A DNA stretch of 64,000 nt from Flavobacteriaceae bacterium (GCA_021739635.1 JAIPBH010000009.1:124001-188000); one strand, 5' to 3'. Counted from the stretch's first letter, positions 26,521 through 35,157 are shown. The notes: a model not told the origin generated them from the letters alone. Numbers and translations are program-made.

Positions 26521-26594
26521 ATCAAAATTAAAACTACAGGTTATAAATTCTTAATTGAATGTCACTATGTTTTCAAAAATACAATTTCAAATGG

Positions 26595-26602
26595 TACATT
26601 TG
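26595..26602 (+). promoter_or_regulatory. -7 promoter element of dxs
   Basis: TACATTTG ends 7 bp before the ATG at 26610, predicting a leader of only a few nucleotides. It also rules out the longer frame starting at 26559. Confidence 0.5.
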
Positions 26603-26609
26603 TAACCTG

Positions 26610-28379
26610 ATGAAAAAAATATTAACTACCATAAATTCTCCGGCAGATTTAAGACATCTTTCTAAAGATGAACTGCCTCATCTTGCCAAAGAATTACGAG
26701 AATTTATCATCAATATAGTTGCTGCCAAAGAAGGGCATTTAGGAGCTAGTCTTGGTGTTGTAGAACTAACTATAGCACTTCATTACGTTTTTAATACTCC
26801 TGATGACCAATTGATTTGGGATGTTGGTCATCAAGCTTACGGACACAAAATTTTAACTGGCAGACGTGATGAATTTCACACTAACAGACAAATGGGTGGC
26901 TTAAGTGGCTTTCCTAAACGCGATGAAAGTATCTACGATGCTTTTGGTGTAGGTCATGCGTCAACCTCTATTTCAGCTGCTTTAGGAATGGCTATTGCAT
27001 CTCAACTTCATGGTCATTTTGAGAAACACCATATTGCGGTTATTGGTGATGCTTCCATTGCCAGCGGCATGGCTTTTGAAGGTTTAAACCATGCTGGTGT
27101 TACCAATGCTAACTTATTAGTAATTTTAAATGATAATGCCATAGGTATCGACCCAAGCGTTGGTGCTTTAAAACAATATTTAACCAACGTTAAAAAAGGA
27201 ACTCAAAAACAGGACAATATTTTTGAAGCTTTAAATTTTGATTATTCCGGGCCTATAGATGGCCATGATATTTTTAAAGTAATTTCAGAACTTGAACGAC
27301 TAAAAACAGTCAATGGCCCCAAATTTTTGCATGTCATCACTACCAAAGGCAAAGGGCTAAAACAAGCTGAAGAAAATCAAGTAAAATATCATGCGCCAGG
27401 TAAATTTGATGCTGAAACTGGAGATGTTTTTTCAAAATCTGATGAAAACATTCCTCCAAAATATCAAGATGTTTTTGGTATTACACTAGTTGAACTTGCT
27501 AAAGCAAACAAAAACATTGTTGGTATTACACCAGCCATGCCAACAGGCAGTTCATTAAAATACATGATGGAACAAATACCAGACCGTGCTTTTGATGTGG
27601 GTATTGCCGAGCAACATGCCGTAACGCTTGCTGCTGGTATGGCAACGCAAGGATTGATACCTTTTTGTAATATTTACTCCACGTTTTTACAACGGGCTTA
27701 TGACCAAGTTATTCATGATGTAGCCTTGCAAAAATTACCGGTGATTTTTTGTTTAGACCGCGCTGGTTTGGTTGGCGAAGATGGCGCAACGCATCATGGT
27801 GTTTTTGATGTATCGTATTTAAGATGTATTCCTAATCTTATCATTTTTGCACCCAGAAATGAAATAGAATTGCGTAACATGATGTACACGGCACAATTTG
27901 GATTAAAACAACCTATAGCGATTAGATATCCTCGTGGTAGAGGTATAACCATTGATTGGAAACAACCTTTTGAAAAAATAGAAATAGGAACAGGTGTTCG
28001 GCTTAAAGAAGGTAAAAATATAGCTGTTTTAAGCATTGGAACTATTTCAAAAAATGTTACAGAAGCTATCAAAAATTTTGATAACCAAAACGCTATTGCA
28101 CATTATGATATGCGTTTTATAAAACCTTTAGACGAAGCTTTATTACATCAGATTTTTGAAAAATTCAATCAGATTGTAACACTAGAAGATAATGCTATAG
28201 CTGGTGGTTTTGGTTCTGCTATTCTTGAGTTTGCTTCTGCAAATAATTATAACAACCCAATAAAAATATTAGGAATACCAGACACCTTTATTGAACATGG
28301 TAGTATTGATGAATTACAGCAATCTGTTGGATTAGATTCTGAAAGTTTATCTGTTATCTTTTCTAAACTTATATCTTAA
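26610..28379 (+). CDS. dxs: 1-deoxy-D-xylulose-5-phosphate synthase
   Basis: Thiamine-diphosphate enzyme, first step of the MEP isoprenoid pathway, joining pyruvate and glyceraldehyde 3-phosphate. 589 residues. IWDVGHQAYGHKILTGR holds the substrate His, GDASIASGMAFEGLNHAG the cofactor-binding motif, and DVGIAEQHAVTLAAGMA the catalytic Glu region. The start at 26610 (MKKILTTINSPADLRHL) matches the family. The stop overlaps that of dgt by four bases on the opposite strand. Confidence 0.96.
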   Translation: MKKILTTINSPADLRHLSKDELPHLAKELREFIINIVAAKEGHLGASLGVVELTIALHYVFNTPDDQLIWDVGHQAYGHKILTGRRDEFHTNRQMGGLSGFPKRDESIYDAFGVGHASTSISAALGMAIASQLHGHFEKHHIAVIGDASIASGMAFEGLNHAGVTNANLLVILNDNAIGIDPSVGALKQYLTNVKKGTQKQDNIFEALNFDYSGPIDGHDIFKVISELERLKTVNGPKFLHVITTKGKGLKQAEENQVKYHAPGKFDAETGDVFSKSDENIPPKYQDVFGITLVELAKANKNIVGITPAMPTGSSLKYMMEQIPDRAFDVGIAEQHAVTLAAGMATQGLIPFCNIYSTFLQRAYDQVIHDVALQKLPVIFCLDRAGLVGEDGATHHGVFDVSYLRCIPNLIIFAPRNEIELRNMMYTAQFGLKQPIAIRYPRGRGITIDWKQPFEKIEIGTGVRLKEGKNIAVLSIGTISKNVTEAIKNFDNQNAIAHYDMRFIKPLDEALLHQIFEKFNQIVTLEDNAIAGGFGSAILEFASANNYNNPIKILGIPDTFIEHGSIDELQQSVGLDSESLSVIFSKLIS

Positions 28380-29716
28380 AAATGAGTGCCTTTTATTTTC
28401 TTGTAGTTAAGAATCGCATGACTATCAGAAAGTAAAGACACGTAGTTGCACACTGATAACAACCTAACATACAAACTCTCATTTTCAAGGTTCATAGTTT
28501 TTGGCAATCTGTTTAATATAAGTTTATCATAGTTTGAAGCATTCCCATTATGGTTATTATTAATTGCCTTTGTGTAGGCACTTAAAAGGCTTTTTAAAAT
28601 TTCATAACCTGCAATTTCCTTATCAACAACCTCATCAGATTTATAAATATTCTCAACACTTATTTTAATAATATCATTTATTTGTGCTTCATATTTGCTC
28701 TTATCTAATAACGCCGTTTGAAAATCGCCTTTTAAAATAGCTTCCTCATTATTAATAAAAATAGAAACCACTTCATTAATTAAGGAGTTTATTGCTAAAG
28801 CACGAAGGTAACTCACTCTATCTTGAGTGTTTTGCAACTGGTGATATTTTTTTGTGTTTATGGTATCACGTACCAAATTAATCAAGTATTCTAAAGCAAA
28901 TTCTTCTTGAATTAAGCCAAGGTTAATACCATCTTCAAAATCAATAATCGTATAACAAATATCATCTGCCGCTTCAACCAAATAAGCTAACGGATGCCGA
29001 GAAAAACTAAGGTCTTTATGACTTCTTTTTGTTAAACCTAATTCATTTGCCACTTGTGAAAAAGAGTCTGTTTCACTTTGAAAAAAACCATACTTTTTAT
29101 CTGCAATATGCTTTGTTGGTTTTTTTGGTAAGGATTCTTTTGGGTACTTCATAAAAGCACCAAGCGTTGCATAGCTAAGTCTTAATCCACCTTCGCGTCC
29201 TTCTCTACTTTCTGTTAAAATTTTAAATCCGTTTGCATTGCCTTCAAAATCACATAAATCTTGATATTCTTTAGCTGTTAATTGGTTTTTATATTGCACA
29301 CCTTCACCTGTTTTAAAAAATTCGCCAATAGCTTTTTCTCCCGAATGTCCAAAAGGCGGATTTCCAATATCATGTGCTAAAGCTGCTGCGGCTACAATGG
29401 CTCCAAAATCATTAGCCTGATAGCCATGAACAGTTTGTAAATGCGGATGCTTTTCTAATAATTTTTGTCCAACCTTTCTTCCTATAGAACGTCCAACAAC
29501 GCTTACCTCTAAACTATGGGTTAAGCGTGTATGCACAAAATCTGTTTGTGAAAGTGGAATAACTTGTGTTTTATCTTGAAGGCTCCTAAATTCTGAAGAA
29601 AAAATAACTCTATCATAATCTACTTCAAACCCAAGACGCGTTTCATCTTGCTCTTTTCTTAATCGTTTATTAGTGTCCCCAAATCGTTTTAAGGATAGTA
29701 GTTGTTCCCAGTTCAT
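28376..29716 (-). CDS. dgt: deoxyguanosinetriphosphate triphosphohydrolase-like dNTPase
   Basis: HD-domain hydrolase of 446 residues that cleaves dNTPs to nucleoside and triphosphate. The HD motif is seen in AAALAHDIGNPPFGHSGEKA, preceded by THSLEVSVVGRSIG with another metal His, and followed by YLVEAADDICYTIIDFEDG. It is convergent with dxs and shares a TTAA with its stop codon. A 15-bp palindrome lies upstream at 29742-29756. Confidence 0.93.
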   Translation of the reverse strand: MNWEQLLSLKRFGDTNKRLRKEQDETRLGFEVDYDRVIFSSEFRSLQDKTQVIPLSQTDFVHTRLTHSLEVSVVGRSIGRKVGQKLLEKHPHLQTVHGYQANDFGAIVAAAALAHDIGNPPFGHSGEKAIGEFFKTGEGVQYKNQLTAKEYQDLCDFEGNANGFKILTESREGREGGLRLSYATLGAFMKYPKESLPKKPTKHIADKKYGFFQSETDSFSQVANELGLTKRSHKDLSFSRHPLAYLVEAADDICYTIIDFEDGINLGLIQEEFALEYLINLVRDTINTKKYHQLQNTQDRVSYLRALAINSLINEVVSIFINNEEAILKGDFQTALLDKSKYEAQINDIIKISVENIYKSDEVVDKEIAGYEILKSLLSAYTKAINNNHNGNASNYDKLILNRLPKTMNLENESLYVRLLSVCNYVSLLSDSHAILNYKKIKGTHF

Positions 29717-29741
29717 TATATAAATTTAAACGTAGGCAAGA

Positions 29742-29756
29742 TACTTAAATTAAGTA
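29742..29756. promoter_or_regulatory. short palindrome upstream of dgt
   Basis: TACTTAAATTAAGTA is a perfect 7-bp inverted repeat around one base, 26 bp upstream of the dgt ATG. It may be an operator; no regulator can be assigned. Confidence 0.25.
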
Positions 29757-29777
29757 AAAAACAGACCCATAATTTGG

Positions 29778-29854
29778 TAACATTAAGATAACATTTTAAT
29801 GACAGTTGTTTAATATTTACATAACATCTCAATTAAAGTAATGCACTTAATTTG
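29778..29854 (+). promoter_or_regulatory. PHO-box-like array and promoter of the stand-alone regulatory-domain gene
   Basis: Five 7-mers in strict 11-bp register: TAACATT (29778), TAACATT (29789), TGACAGT (29800), TAATATT (29811), TAACATC (29822), with a degenerate sixth at 29833. The G of TTTG (29854) is 21 bp after the sixth position. Seven-base direct repeats with 4-bp gaps are the layout of PhoB boxes. The -7 lacks the usual TA, which fits dependence on an activator. Confidence 0.6.
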
Positions 29855-29876
29855 CTACATTATTATAATGGCTCAC

Positions 29877-30230
29877 ATGAAAAACTTCATAACTTTATTA
29901 TTACTTGCTTTTACCAGCTTTGGTTTTGCTCAAAATTCAGGAATAATTGTTGGTAAAGTGCTTGATAAAGAATTAAATAACGAGCCTTTAATGTTTGCCA
30001 GTATTTCAATAAAAGGCTCTTCAATAAAGTCTACTTCAGACGTTACAGGTCTTTTTTATATTGAAAACCTTCAAGATGGTCAATACACCTTAGTTTGTAG
30101 TTTTCCAGGTTATGAAACCAAAGAAATTGAAATTCAAGTTAATGGCGCTTATACCCCTGATATTAAATTAGCTCTAGCTGCCAAAACCATCTCTTTAAAC
30201 GAACTAGCTTCTATAAAGAATCCTTCTTAA
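29877..30230 (+). CDS. secreted stand-alone carboxypeptidase-regulatory-like domain protein
   Basis: 117 residues: a signal peptide (MKNFITLLLLAFTSFGFAQ) and a single beta-sandwich domain of the CarboxypepD_reg-like type (GIIVGKVLDKELNNEPLMFA, TSDVTGLFYIENL, YTLVCSFPGYETKEIEI). The same domain begins many Bacteroidota TonB receptors, including the one at 31870, but here it stands alone. The start is set at 29877 because the predicted transcript begins after the earlier ATG at 29841; 29868 is also possible. Its PHO-like promoter suggests induction by phosphate shortage. Function unknown; it may be a partner of the downstream receptor. Confidence 0.8.
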   Translation: MKNFITLLLLAFTSFGFAQNSGIIVGKVLDKELNNEPLMFASISIKGSSIKSTSDVTGLFYIENLQDGQYTLVCSFPGYETKEIEIQVNGAYTPDIKLALAAKTISLNELASIKNPS

Positions 30231-30329
30231 CCAAGACATTGTGATTTTTATGTGTTTTTCTACAATTATTCCTATTGTAGTATTTCAAGATTTTATGGGT
30301 AAATCTTTCCGCTGATATCTCTTGGTTGA
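30227..30329 (+). ncRNA. candidate structured RNA, cloverleaf-like fold
   Basis: An outer 10-bp helix (TTAACCAAGA at 30227-30236 with TCTTGGTTGA at 30320-30329, one G-U pair) encloses two perfect 7-bp hairpins, each with a 7-nt loop: CTACAAT/ATTGTAG (30260-30280) and AAGATTT/AAATCTT (30287-30307). A weak 4-bp arm (ACAT/ATGT) may occupy the remaining space. The 5' side includes the stop codon of the preceding gene. It is not a tRNA: no CCA, no T-loop consensus. It may be a 3' UTR structure or a regulatory RNA. Confidence 0.4.
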
Positions 30330-30410
30330 ATTTAAAATAAACGAAATCCTTTTTACATAATTCTAATGTTAATGAAAGGTTTCTTAAACGTCTTTTTAAG
30401 AGGTTTTAAT

Positions 30411-30487
30411 TAACGTAAGCATAACGCTTATATTACAGTTGTTTAATCCTTAGGTAACCTCATCTTTACATTAACATGCTTTCTTTG
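30411..30487 (+). promoter_or_regulatory. PHO-box-like array and promoter of the beta-helix lipoprotein gene
   Basis: Six 7-mers at exact 11-bp spacing: TAACGTA (30411), TAACGCT (30422), TTACAGT (30433), TAATCCT (30444), TAACCTC (30455), TTACATT (30466). The G of TTTG at 30487 is 21 bp after the last. The following CTTTGCTGC resembles CTTTGCAGC at the porin promoter. Confidence 0.6.
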
Positions 30488-30528
30488 CTGCAAGAAATTT
30501 AAAAAAATATTATCTAAAATTAATTACC

Positions 30529-31803
30529 ATGAAAAAAATACTTTTATCCTCTTTAATTTTATCTTCTTTGATATTTACAGGGTGTTTTCAAAATGATGAT
30601 ACTCCTATCATCATAGAAGAAAGAACCATAATAATTAACGATGGTGGAGGTGATACTACACCAACTTGTCCAACCGTTTTTGTGTCTGGTCTAATCACTT
30701 CAAACACTACTTGGTCTTCAGAAAACATTTACCAACTCTTAGGCAAAGTTGTTGTGTCTGATGGCGTTATTTTAACCATTAACCCAGGCACCATTGTAAA
30801 AGGTGCTTCTGGTACAGGATCATTAGCATCTGCGCTAATTGTAGCAAGAGGAGGTAAAATAAATGCTCAAGGTACAGCAACACAACCAATCATTTTTACA
30901 TCTGCTAGCGATAACATTACTTGTGGACAAACTCAAGGAACAAATCTTACACAAAATGACAGAGGTCTTTGGGGTGGTTTAATCGTGTTAGGAAAAGCTC
31001 CTGCTTCTTTCTCTGGCGATATTGAAGCCGCTCAAATAGAAGGTATTCCAGCTGATGATGCTTTTGGGTTGTTTGGCGGAACAGATCCTTTAGATAATTC
31101 TGGTACATTACGTTATATTTCTATTAGACACGGTGGTGCTTTAATTGGTGAAGGAAACGAAATTAACGGACTTACACTTGGTGCTGTTGGCTCTGGTACT
31201 ACTATTGACAATATTGAAGTTATAGGTAATACAGATGATGGTATTGAGTTTTTTGGTGGAACTGTAGATGCTTCAAACCTATTAGTGTGGTCTGTTGGTG
31301 ATGATGCGATTGATGTAGACCAAGCATATTCAGGAACTATTGACAATGTGGTAGTCGTTCAAGGAGATATCTCTGACCATGCTTTTGAAATTGATGGTCC
31401 AGAAGGTTCTGCAAACGGTGCTTTTACAATTAAAAACTGTACTTTAATAGGTAATACAGTTACTTCAAATGGTGAGTATGCAGATTATAGAAGTGGTGCT
31501 CAAGGTCATACTGAAAACATTTATGCTTATGGTTTTTCTGCTGTTCATGATGTAGAATTAGATAATGATGGTGTTGCAACAAATTACAACGATAATTTAT
31601 TAACCTTTGGTGCTTGGGAAATTGTTCTTCCAAGTGGAGTAACAGATGTTAAAACAATTTTCGCTAATAAGGCTGCTACAGTTACAGTTACTGGTTTTGG
31701 CGATTTTGCAACAGCGGTAACTCAAGGTGCTCAAACCATAGGTGCAAACACATCAAATCTTAGTTGGACTTATGCTAATACAGCAGGAAGTTTAGGTTTC
31801 TAA
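30529..31803 (+). CDS. outer-surface beta-helix lipoprotein in the phosphate island
   Basis: 424-residue predicted lipoprotein (lipobox IFTGC, Cys19). An acidic linker with many Ile and Asp residues leads to a right-handed beta-helix-like region with repeated short strands (VVSDGVILTINPGTIVKG, SALIVARGGKINAQG, IDNIEVIGNTDDGIEFFGGT). The many Asp and Gly residues could bind cations. It precedes a TonB receptor by 66 bp in what appears to be one operon, a place where SusD-like lipoproteins usually sit, but it is not SusD-like. It may capture a phosphorus source; that is inferred from the promoter only. Confidence 0.8.
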   Translation: MKKILLSSLILSSLIFTGCFQNDDTPIIIEERTIIINDGGGDTTPTCPTVFVSGLITSNTTWSSENIYQLLGKVVVSDGVILTINPGTIVKGASGTGSLASALIVARGGKINAQGTATQPIIFTSASDNITCGQTQGTNLTQNDRGLWGGLIVLGKAPASFSGDIEAAQIEGIPADDAFGLFGGTDPLDNSGTLRYISIRHGGALIGEGNEINGLTLGAVGSGTTIDNIEVIGNTDDGIEFFGGTVDASNLLVWSVGDDAIDVDQAYSGTIDNVVVVQGDISDHAFEIDGPEGSANGAFTIKNCTLIGNTVTSNGEYADYRSGAQGHTENIYAYGFSAVHDVELDNDGVATNYNDNLLTFGAWEIVLPSGVTDVKTIFANKAATVTVTGFGDFATAVTQGAQTIGANTSNLSWTYANTAGSLGF

Positions 31804-31824
31804 TATTCACTTAATAATACATTA

Positions 31825-31855
31825 AACCCATCACTTACCTATTTAGTGATGGGTT
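31825..31855 (+). other. intercistronic hairpin between lipoprotein and TonB receptor genes
   Basis: A perfect 11-bp stem AACCCATCACT/AGTGATGGGTT with a 9-nt loop, not followed by T residues. It likely marks a partial stop or processing site that makes more lipoprotein mRNA than receptor mRNA. The GTG and ATG at 31846 and 31849 lie in its stem and are not used. Confidence 0.5.
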
Positions 31856-31869
31856 ATATAATTCTTAAT

Positions 31870-34695
31870 ATGAAAAATATACAAAACGTTTTAACTTTTG
31901 TTTTTATTCTCATAACTTATATTTCATCGGCACAAAGTAAAATTGTAGGAACCGTTATGGACGGTGACTTTAACGAACCATTGGCTTTTGCAAACATTTT
32001 GGTTAAAGGAACTACAAAAGGAACTTCCTCAGACTTTGATGGGAAATATGATTTAGAGCTAGAAGCAGGAACTTACACTATCGTTTTTTCTTTTGTAGGC
32101 TATAAATCTCAAGAAATAATTGATGTTGTTGTTAAACCTAACGAAGTTGTTACTATAGACGTTGTTCTTGAAACCAACTCGTTGGATACCGTTGTCATTA
32201 CAACATCGACAAAAAGAGACACAGAAAATTCGGTGTTAAACATCCAAAAAAAATCGGTTGTTGTTTTAGATGGCCTTTCTTCACAGGCTATTAAAAGTTC
32301 TGGAGCTAGTAATGTTGCCAGTGCTATAAAAAGTGTTCCTGGTGTCTCAATACAAGGTGGAAAATACGTCTATGTGCGTGGGCTCGGAGACCGTTATACA
32401 AAATCCATTTTAAATGGCGTAGATATTCCTGGATTAGACCCTGATAGAAACACGATACAAATGGATTTATTTCCAACAAACATTCTAGATAATGTGATTG
32501 TTTTAAAATCGGCATCAGCCGAATATCCAGCAGATTTTACTGGTGGTATTGTTAATGTTGTAACAAAAGACTTTCCATCACAACCAGAGTATACCATATC
32601 TTTAGGTGCCGGATATAATCCTGACATGCACTTTAATGATAAATTTTTATCATACACTGGAAGCGATACCGATTTTTTTGGTTTTGACGATGGCACAAGA
32701 AATCTTCCAATCAATAGATATCAACCCATTCCAGGAGCTTTTGAAGATAGATTATTATTAACATCTCTTACAAATAGGTTTCAAAAAGAGTTACAAGCCA
32801 AACAAGAAACAAGTAATATGAACTTTAATTTTGGTTTTACTCTAGGAAACCAATATAATGTTGGTGACGATAAGTTAGGCTACCAAGCATCATTTTCTTA
32901 CAAGAACGAAACTATTTTTTATAAAAACAGAAACGATGCTGCTTATTTGAAACGATTTGATAACTCTGCAATCACAGAATTAGCACCTGTATTAACTTCA
33001 GAAGGATCTGAAGGTATTAACAATATTATCTTAAATGGTTTAGTTGGTTTAACTTATAAAACTGGCTTATCAAAATATAAAGCAAACTTTTTACATATTC
33101 AAAATGGTGAATCTGGAGCAGGGTTTTTTAACCAAGGTATTTCAGAAGACGCTGTTGGTGGTGGTTTTGAACCTTTAGAAAAAAATTCATTAACTTATAC
33201 AGAGCGCTCGATTACCAATTTACAAATTGGAGGTAATCATAAATTAGGACAAGGAAGTAATGCTCTAGATTTTGATTGGATTATCGCACCAACATTTGCA
33301 AAAGTGATGGATAAAGCACATCGTGTAACACCGTTACGACTGTCCCAAACAGGTGATTATATTATTAGCCCAAGTTCAACAACCTACCCTATTCAAATTT
33401 GGAGAAACTTAATAGAAGAAAACTGGTCTGGTAAAGCAGATTTCAGTAAGAAATTTAACTTATTTCAAAGGCCTGCCAACTTAAAGTTTGGAGGAGCTTA
33501 TACCTATAAATATCGTGATTTTAGTACAGATGATTATACGTTTACCATTACAGGTGAAGACAATTTTATTGCAGATGGTAACCCTAACAATTTATTAGCT
33601 TCTGAAAATGTATGGACACCTACCACTAAAAGCGGTTCACATTTAGTATTTGGTGATCAATTTAATGCAAATGATGCTTATGAAGGTGAGCACCGCATTG
33701 GAGCAACGTATGTGTCTGCTGAATTTAACGTAACAGAAAACTTTAAAACTGTTTTGGGTTTAAGAACAGAGTTGTTTAATTCTTATTATACAGGCCAAAA
33801 TAACGTATCTCAATTTAACCGAGAACTTATTATAGATAAATTTGATTTATTCCCATCGGCAAACCTTATCTACGCCTTAAATGATAATTCCAACCTAAGA
33901 ACGTCTTATTCTAGAACTACAGCAAGACCATCATTTAAAGAAGCCTCTTTAGCACAAATTTTTGACCCAATAACAAACAGACTCTTTATTGGAAATCTTA
34001 ACTTAGTTCCAACTTACGTGAATAACTTTGATTTAAGATATGAATTTTTTGGAGATGATAGTCAAATGTTTGCTGTAAGCGGTTTTTATAAAGACTTTAA
34101 AGACCCTATTGAACAGGCATTCTTTTTAGAAGCCCCAACACAGCTTACTGTAGACAACTTAGGAAATGCTAAAGTATATGGTGCCGAAATAGAATTCAGA
34201 CAACGTTTAGGATTTATTTCAGAAGGATTAAACAACTTAAAACTTAATGTAAACGCCTCTATTATAAAATCAGAACTTACCATGTCTGAAGACGAGTTTC
34301 AAGGTAGAAATAGCGCAAAAAGAGATGGTGAAGTTATTGATAGAGTTAGAGACTTACAAGGTCAAGCTCCTCATTTAATTAACGTTGGATTTGACTACAA
34401 TAATTCAGATTCTGGATTACAAGCAGGTATATTCTATAATGTACAAGGATCAACCTTAGAAATTGTAGGTATTGGTCTTGTGCCAGATGTTTACACACAG
34501 CCTTTTAATAGTTTAAATTTTACCTTTAGTAAAGCCTTTGGTGAAAAAAAGAATTCATCAATAGATTTTAAAGTTACCAATCTTTTAGATGATGACAAAC
34601 TTAGCGAATTTGAATCTTTTCAAGCAACCAATCAATTGTACTCTTTAAGACAACCTGGTAGAGAATTTTCATTAGGATACAGTTTTAAATTTTAG
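31870..34695 (+). CDS. TonB-dependent outer membrane receptor
   Basis: 941 residues: signal peptide (ending ...YISSAQ), a carboxypeptidase-regulatory-like domain (IVGTVMDGDFNEPLAFANIL), a plug domain (SSQAIKSSGASNVASAIKSV, YVRGLGDRYTKSILNG) and a 22-strand barrel ending in SLGYSFKF. Such receptors use TonB energy to bring in large or scarce solutes. There is no SusD partner; the upstream beta-helix lipoprotein may serve instead. The start at 31870 gives a normal signal peptide; 31846 lies in a hairpin. Substrate unknown, possibly a phosphorus compound given the PHO-like promoter of the operon. Confidence 0.92.
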   Translation: MKNIQNVLTFVFILITYISSAQSKIVGTVMDGDFNEPLAFANILVKGTTKGTSSDFDGKYDLELEAGTYTIVFSFVGYKSQEIIDVVVKPNEVVTIDVVLETNSLDTVVITTSTKRDTENSVLNIQKKSVVVLDGLSSQAIKSSGASNVASAIKSVPGVSIQGGKYVYVRGLGDRYTKSILNGVDIPGLDPDRNTIQMDLFPTNILDNVIVLKSASAEYPADFTGGIVNVVTKDFPSQPEYTISLGAGYNPDMHFNDKFLSYTGSDTDFFGFDDGTRNLPINRYQPIPGAFEDRLLLTSLTNRFQKELQAKQETSNMNFNFGFTLGNQYNVGDDKLGYQASFSYKNETIFYKNRNDAAYLKRFDNSAITELAPVLTSEGSEGINNIILNGLVGLTYKTGLSKYKANFLHIQNGESGAGFFNQGISEDAVGGGFEPLEKNSLTYTERSITNLQIGGNHKLGQGSNALDFDWIIAPTFAKVMDKAHRVTPLRLSQTGDYIISPSSTTYPIQIWRNLIEENWSGKADFSKKFNLFQRPANLKFGGAYTYKYRDFSTDDYTFTITGEDNFIADGNPNNLLASENVWTPTTKSGSHLVFGDQFNANDAYEGEHRIGATYVSAEFNVTENFKTVLGLRTELFNSYYTGQNNVSQFNRELIIDKFDLFPSANLIYALNDNSNLRTSYSRTTARPSFKEASLAQIFDPITNRLFIGNLNLVPTYVNNFDLRYEFFGDDSQMFAVSGFYKDFKDPIEQAFFLEAPTQLTVDNLGNAKVYGAEIEFRQRLGFISEGLNNLKLNVNASIIKSELTMSEDEFQGRNSAKRDGEVIDRVRDLQGQAPHLINVGFDYNNSDSGLQAGIFYNVQGSTLEIVGIGLVPDVYTQPFNSLNFTFSKAFGEKKNSSIDFKVTNLLDDDKLSEFESFQATNQLYSLRQPGREFSLGYSFKF

Positions 34696-34717
34696 AAGAC
34701 ACATTTATATAAAATAC

Positions 34718-34749
34718 AAAAAGCTCCTAAAATGATTAGGAGCTTTTTT
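34718..34749. terminator. Bidirectional terminator after the TonB receptor
   Basis: A 13-bp stem AAAAAGCTCCTAA/TTAGGAGCTTTTT with a 5-nt loop, with A and T tracts on both sides. It serves the receptor gene and the convergent gene at 34771. Confidence 0.9.
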
Positions 34750-34770
34750 AATTATAGATATTGTATTTAT

Positions 34771-35124
34771 CTAGTAAACAATTTTTGAATTCTTATCTTT
34801 CTCAACCACACTACTAATTTGAGAATTTTCGTAATCTACTTCTTTTAAAGTATCCTCGTTCCAAAAAAGCCATTTACCAACTTTTTTACCGTTTTCATAA
34901 TTTCCAGAAGCAACTTTTTCTCCATCAGCATTATAGCTAACCCATAATCCATGAAGTTTGCCTTCTTTATTAAAAGTTCCTTGTTGCTCAATGTTTCCAT
35001 TGGCACTATAATAGGTAGCTTCAACTAAGTCACCTTTTTGAACTGTTGTTACTTTATTTAAATTATCTTGAGAAAAGCTATAACTAGCTAATAACATTGC
35101 GAACACTAAGAGTATATTTTTCAT
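34771..35124 (-). CDS. small exported protein with MORN/YwqK-like repeats
   Basis: 117 residues with a signal peptide (MKNILLVFAMLLASYSFSQ) and about three short repeats of the type NKEGKLHGLWVSYNADGEKV and YENGKKVGKWLFWNEDTLKE, as in proteins named YwqK-family antitoxins or MORN-repeat proteins. The name antitoxin is misleading here: no toxin is adjacent and the protein is exported. Role unknown. A TATATTTG promoter element lies 34 bp upstream on the minus strand. Confidence 0.8.
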   Translation of the reverse strand: MKNILLVFAMLLASYSFSQDNLNKVTTVQKGDLVEATYYSANGNIEQQGTFNKEGKLHGLWVSYNADGEKVASGNYENGKKVGKWLFWNEDTLKEVDYENSQISSVVEKDKNSKIVY

Positions 35125-35157
35125 AACCGTTTTGAATTTAAATTAATAATTATATAA

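Noticed and set aside
26559-26609. Longer N-terminus of Dxs
   Set aside because: The extra residues contain the TACATTTG promoter element and do not look like the family N-terminus.
30227-30329. tRNA-like gene
   Set aside because: Two 7-nt loops and a closing stem resemble a tRNA, but there is no CCA end, no T-loop consensus, stems are 7 bp rather than 5, and the closing stem is 10 bp.
31846-31869. GTG/ATG start of the TonB receptor inside the hairpin
   Set aside because: It would put extra residues before a good signal peptide and lies in an 11-bp stem.
34771-35124. Toxin-antitoxin module
   Set aside because: Similarity to YwqK-type repeats gives the name antitoxin, but the protein has a signal peptide and no toxin gene is adjacent.
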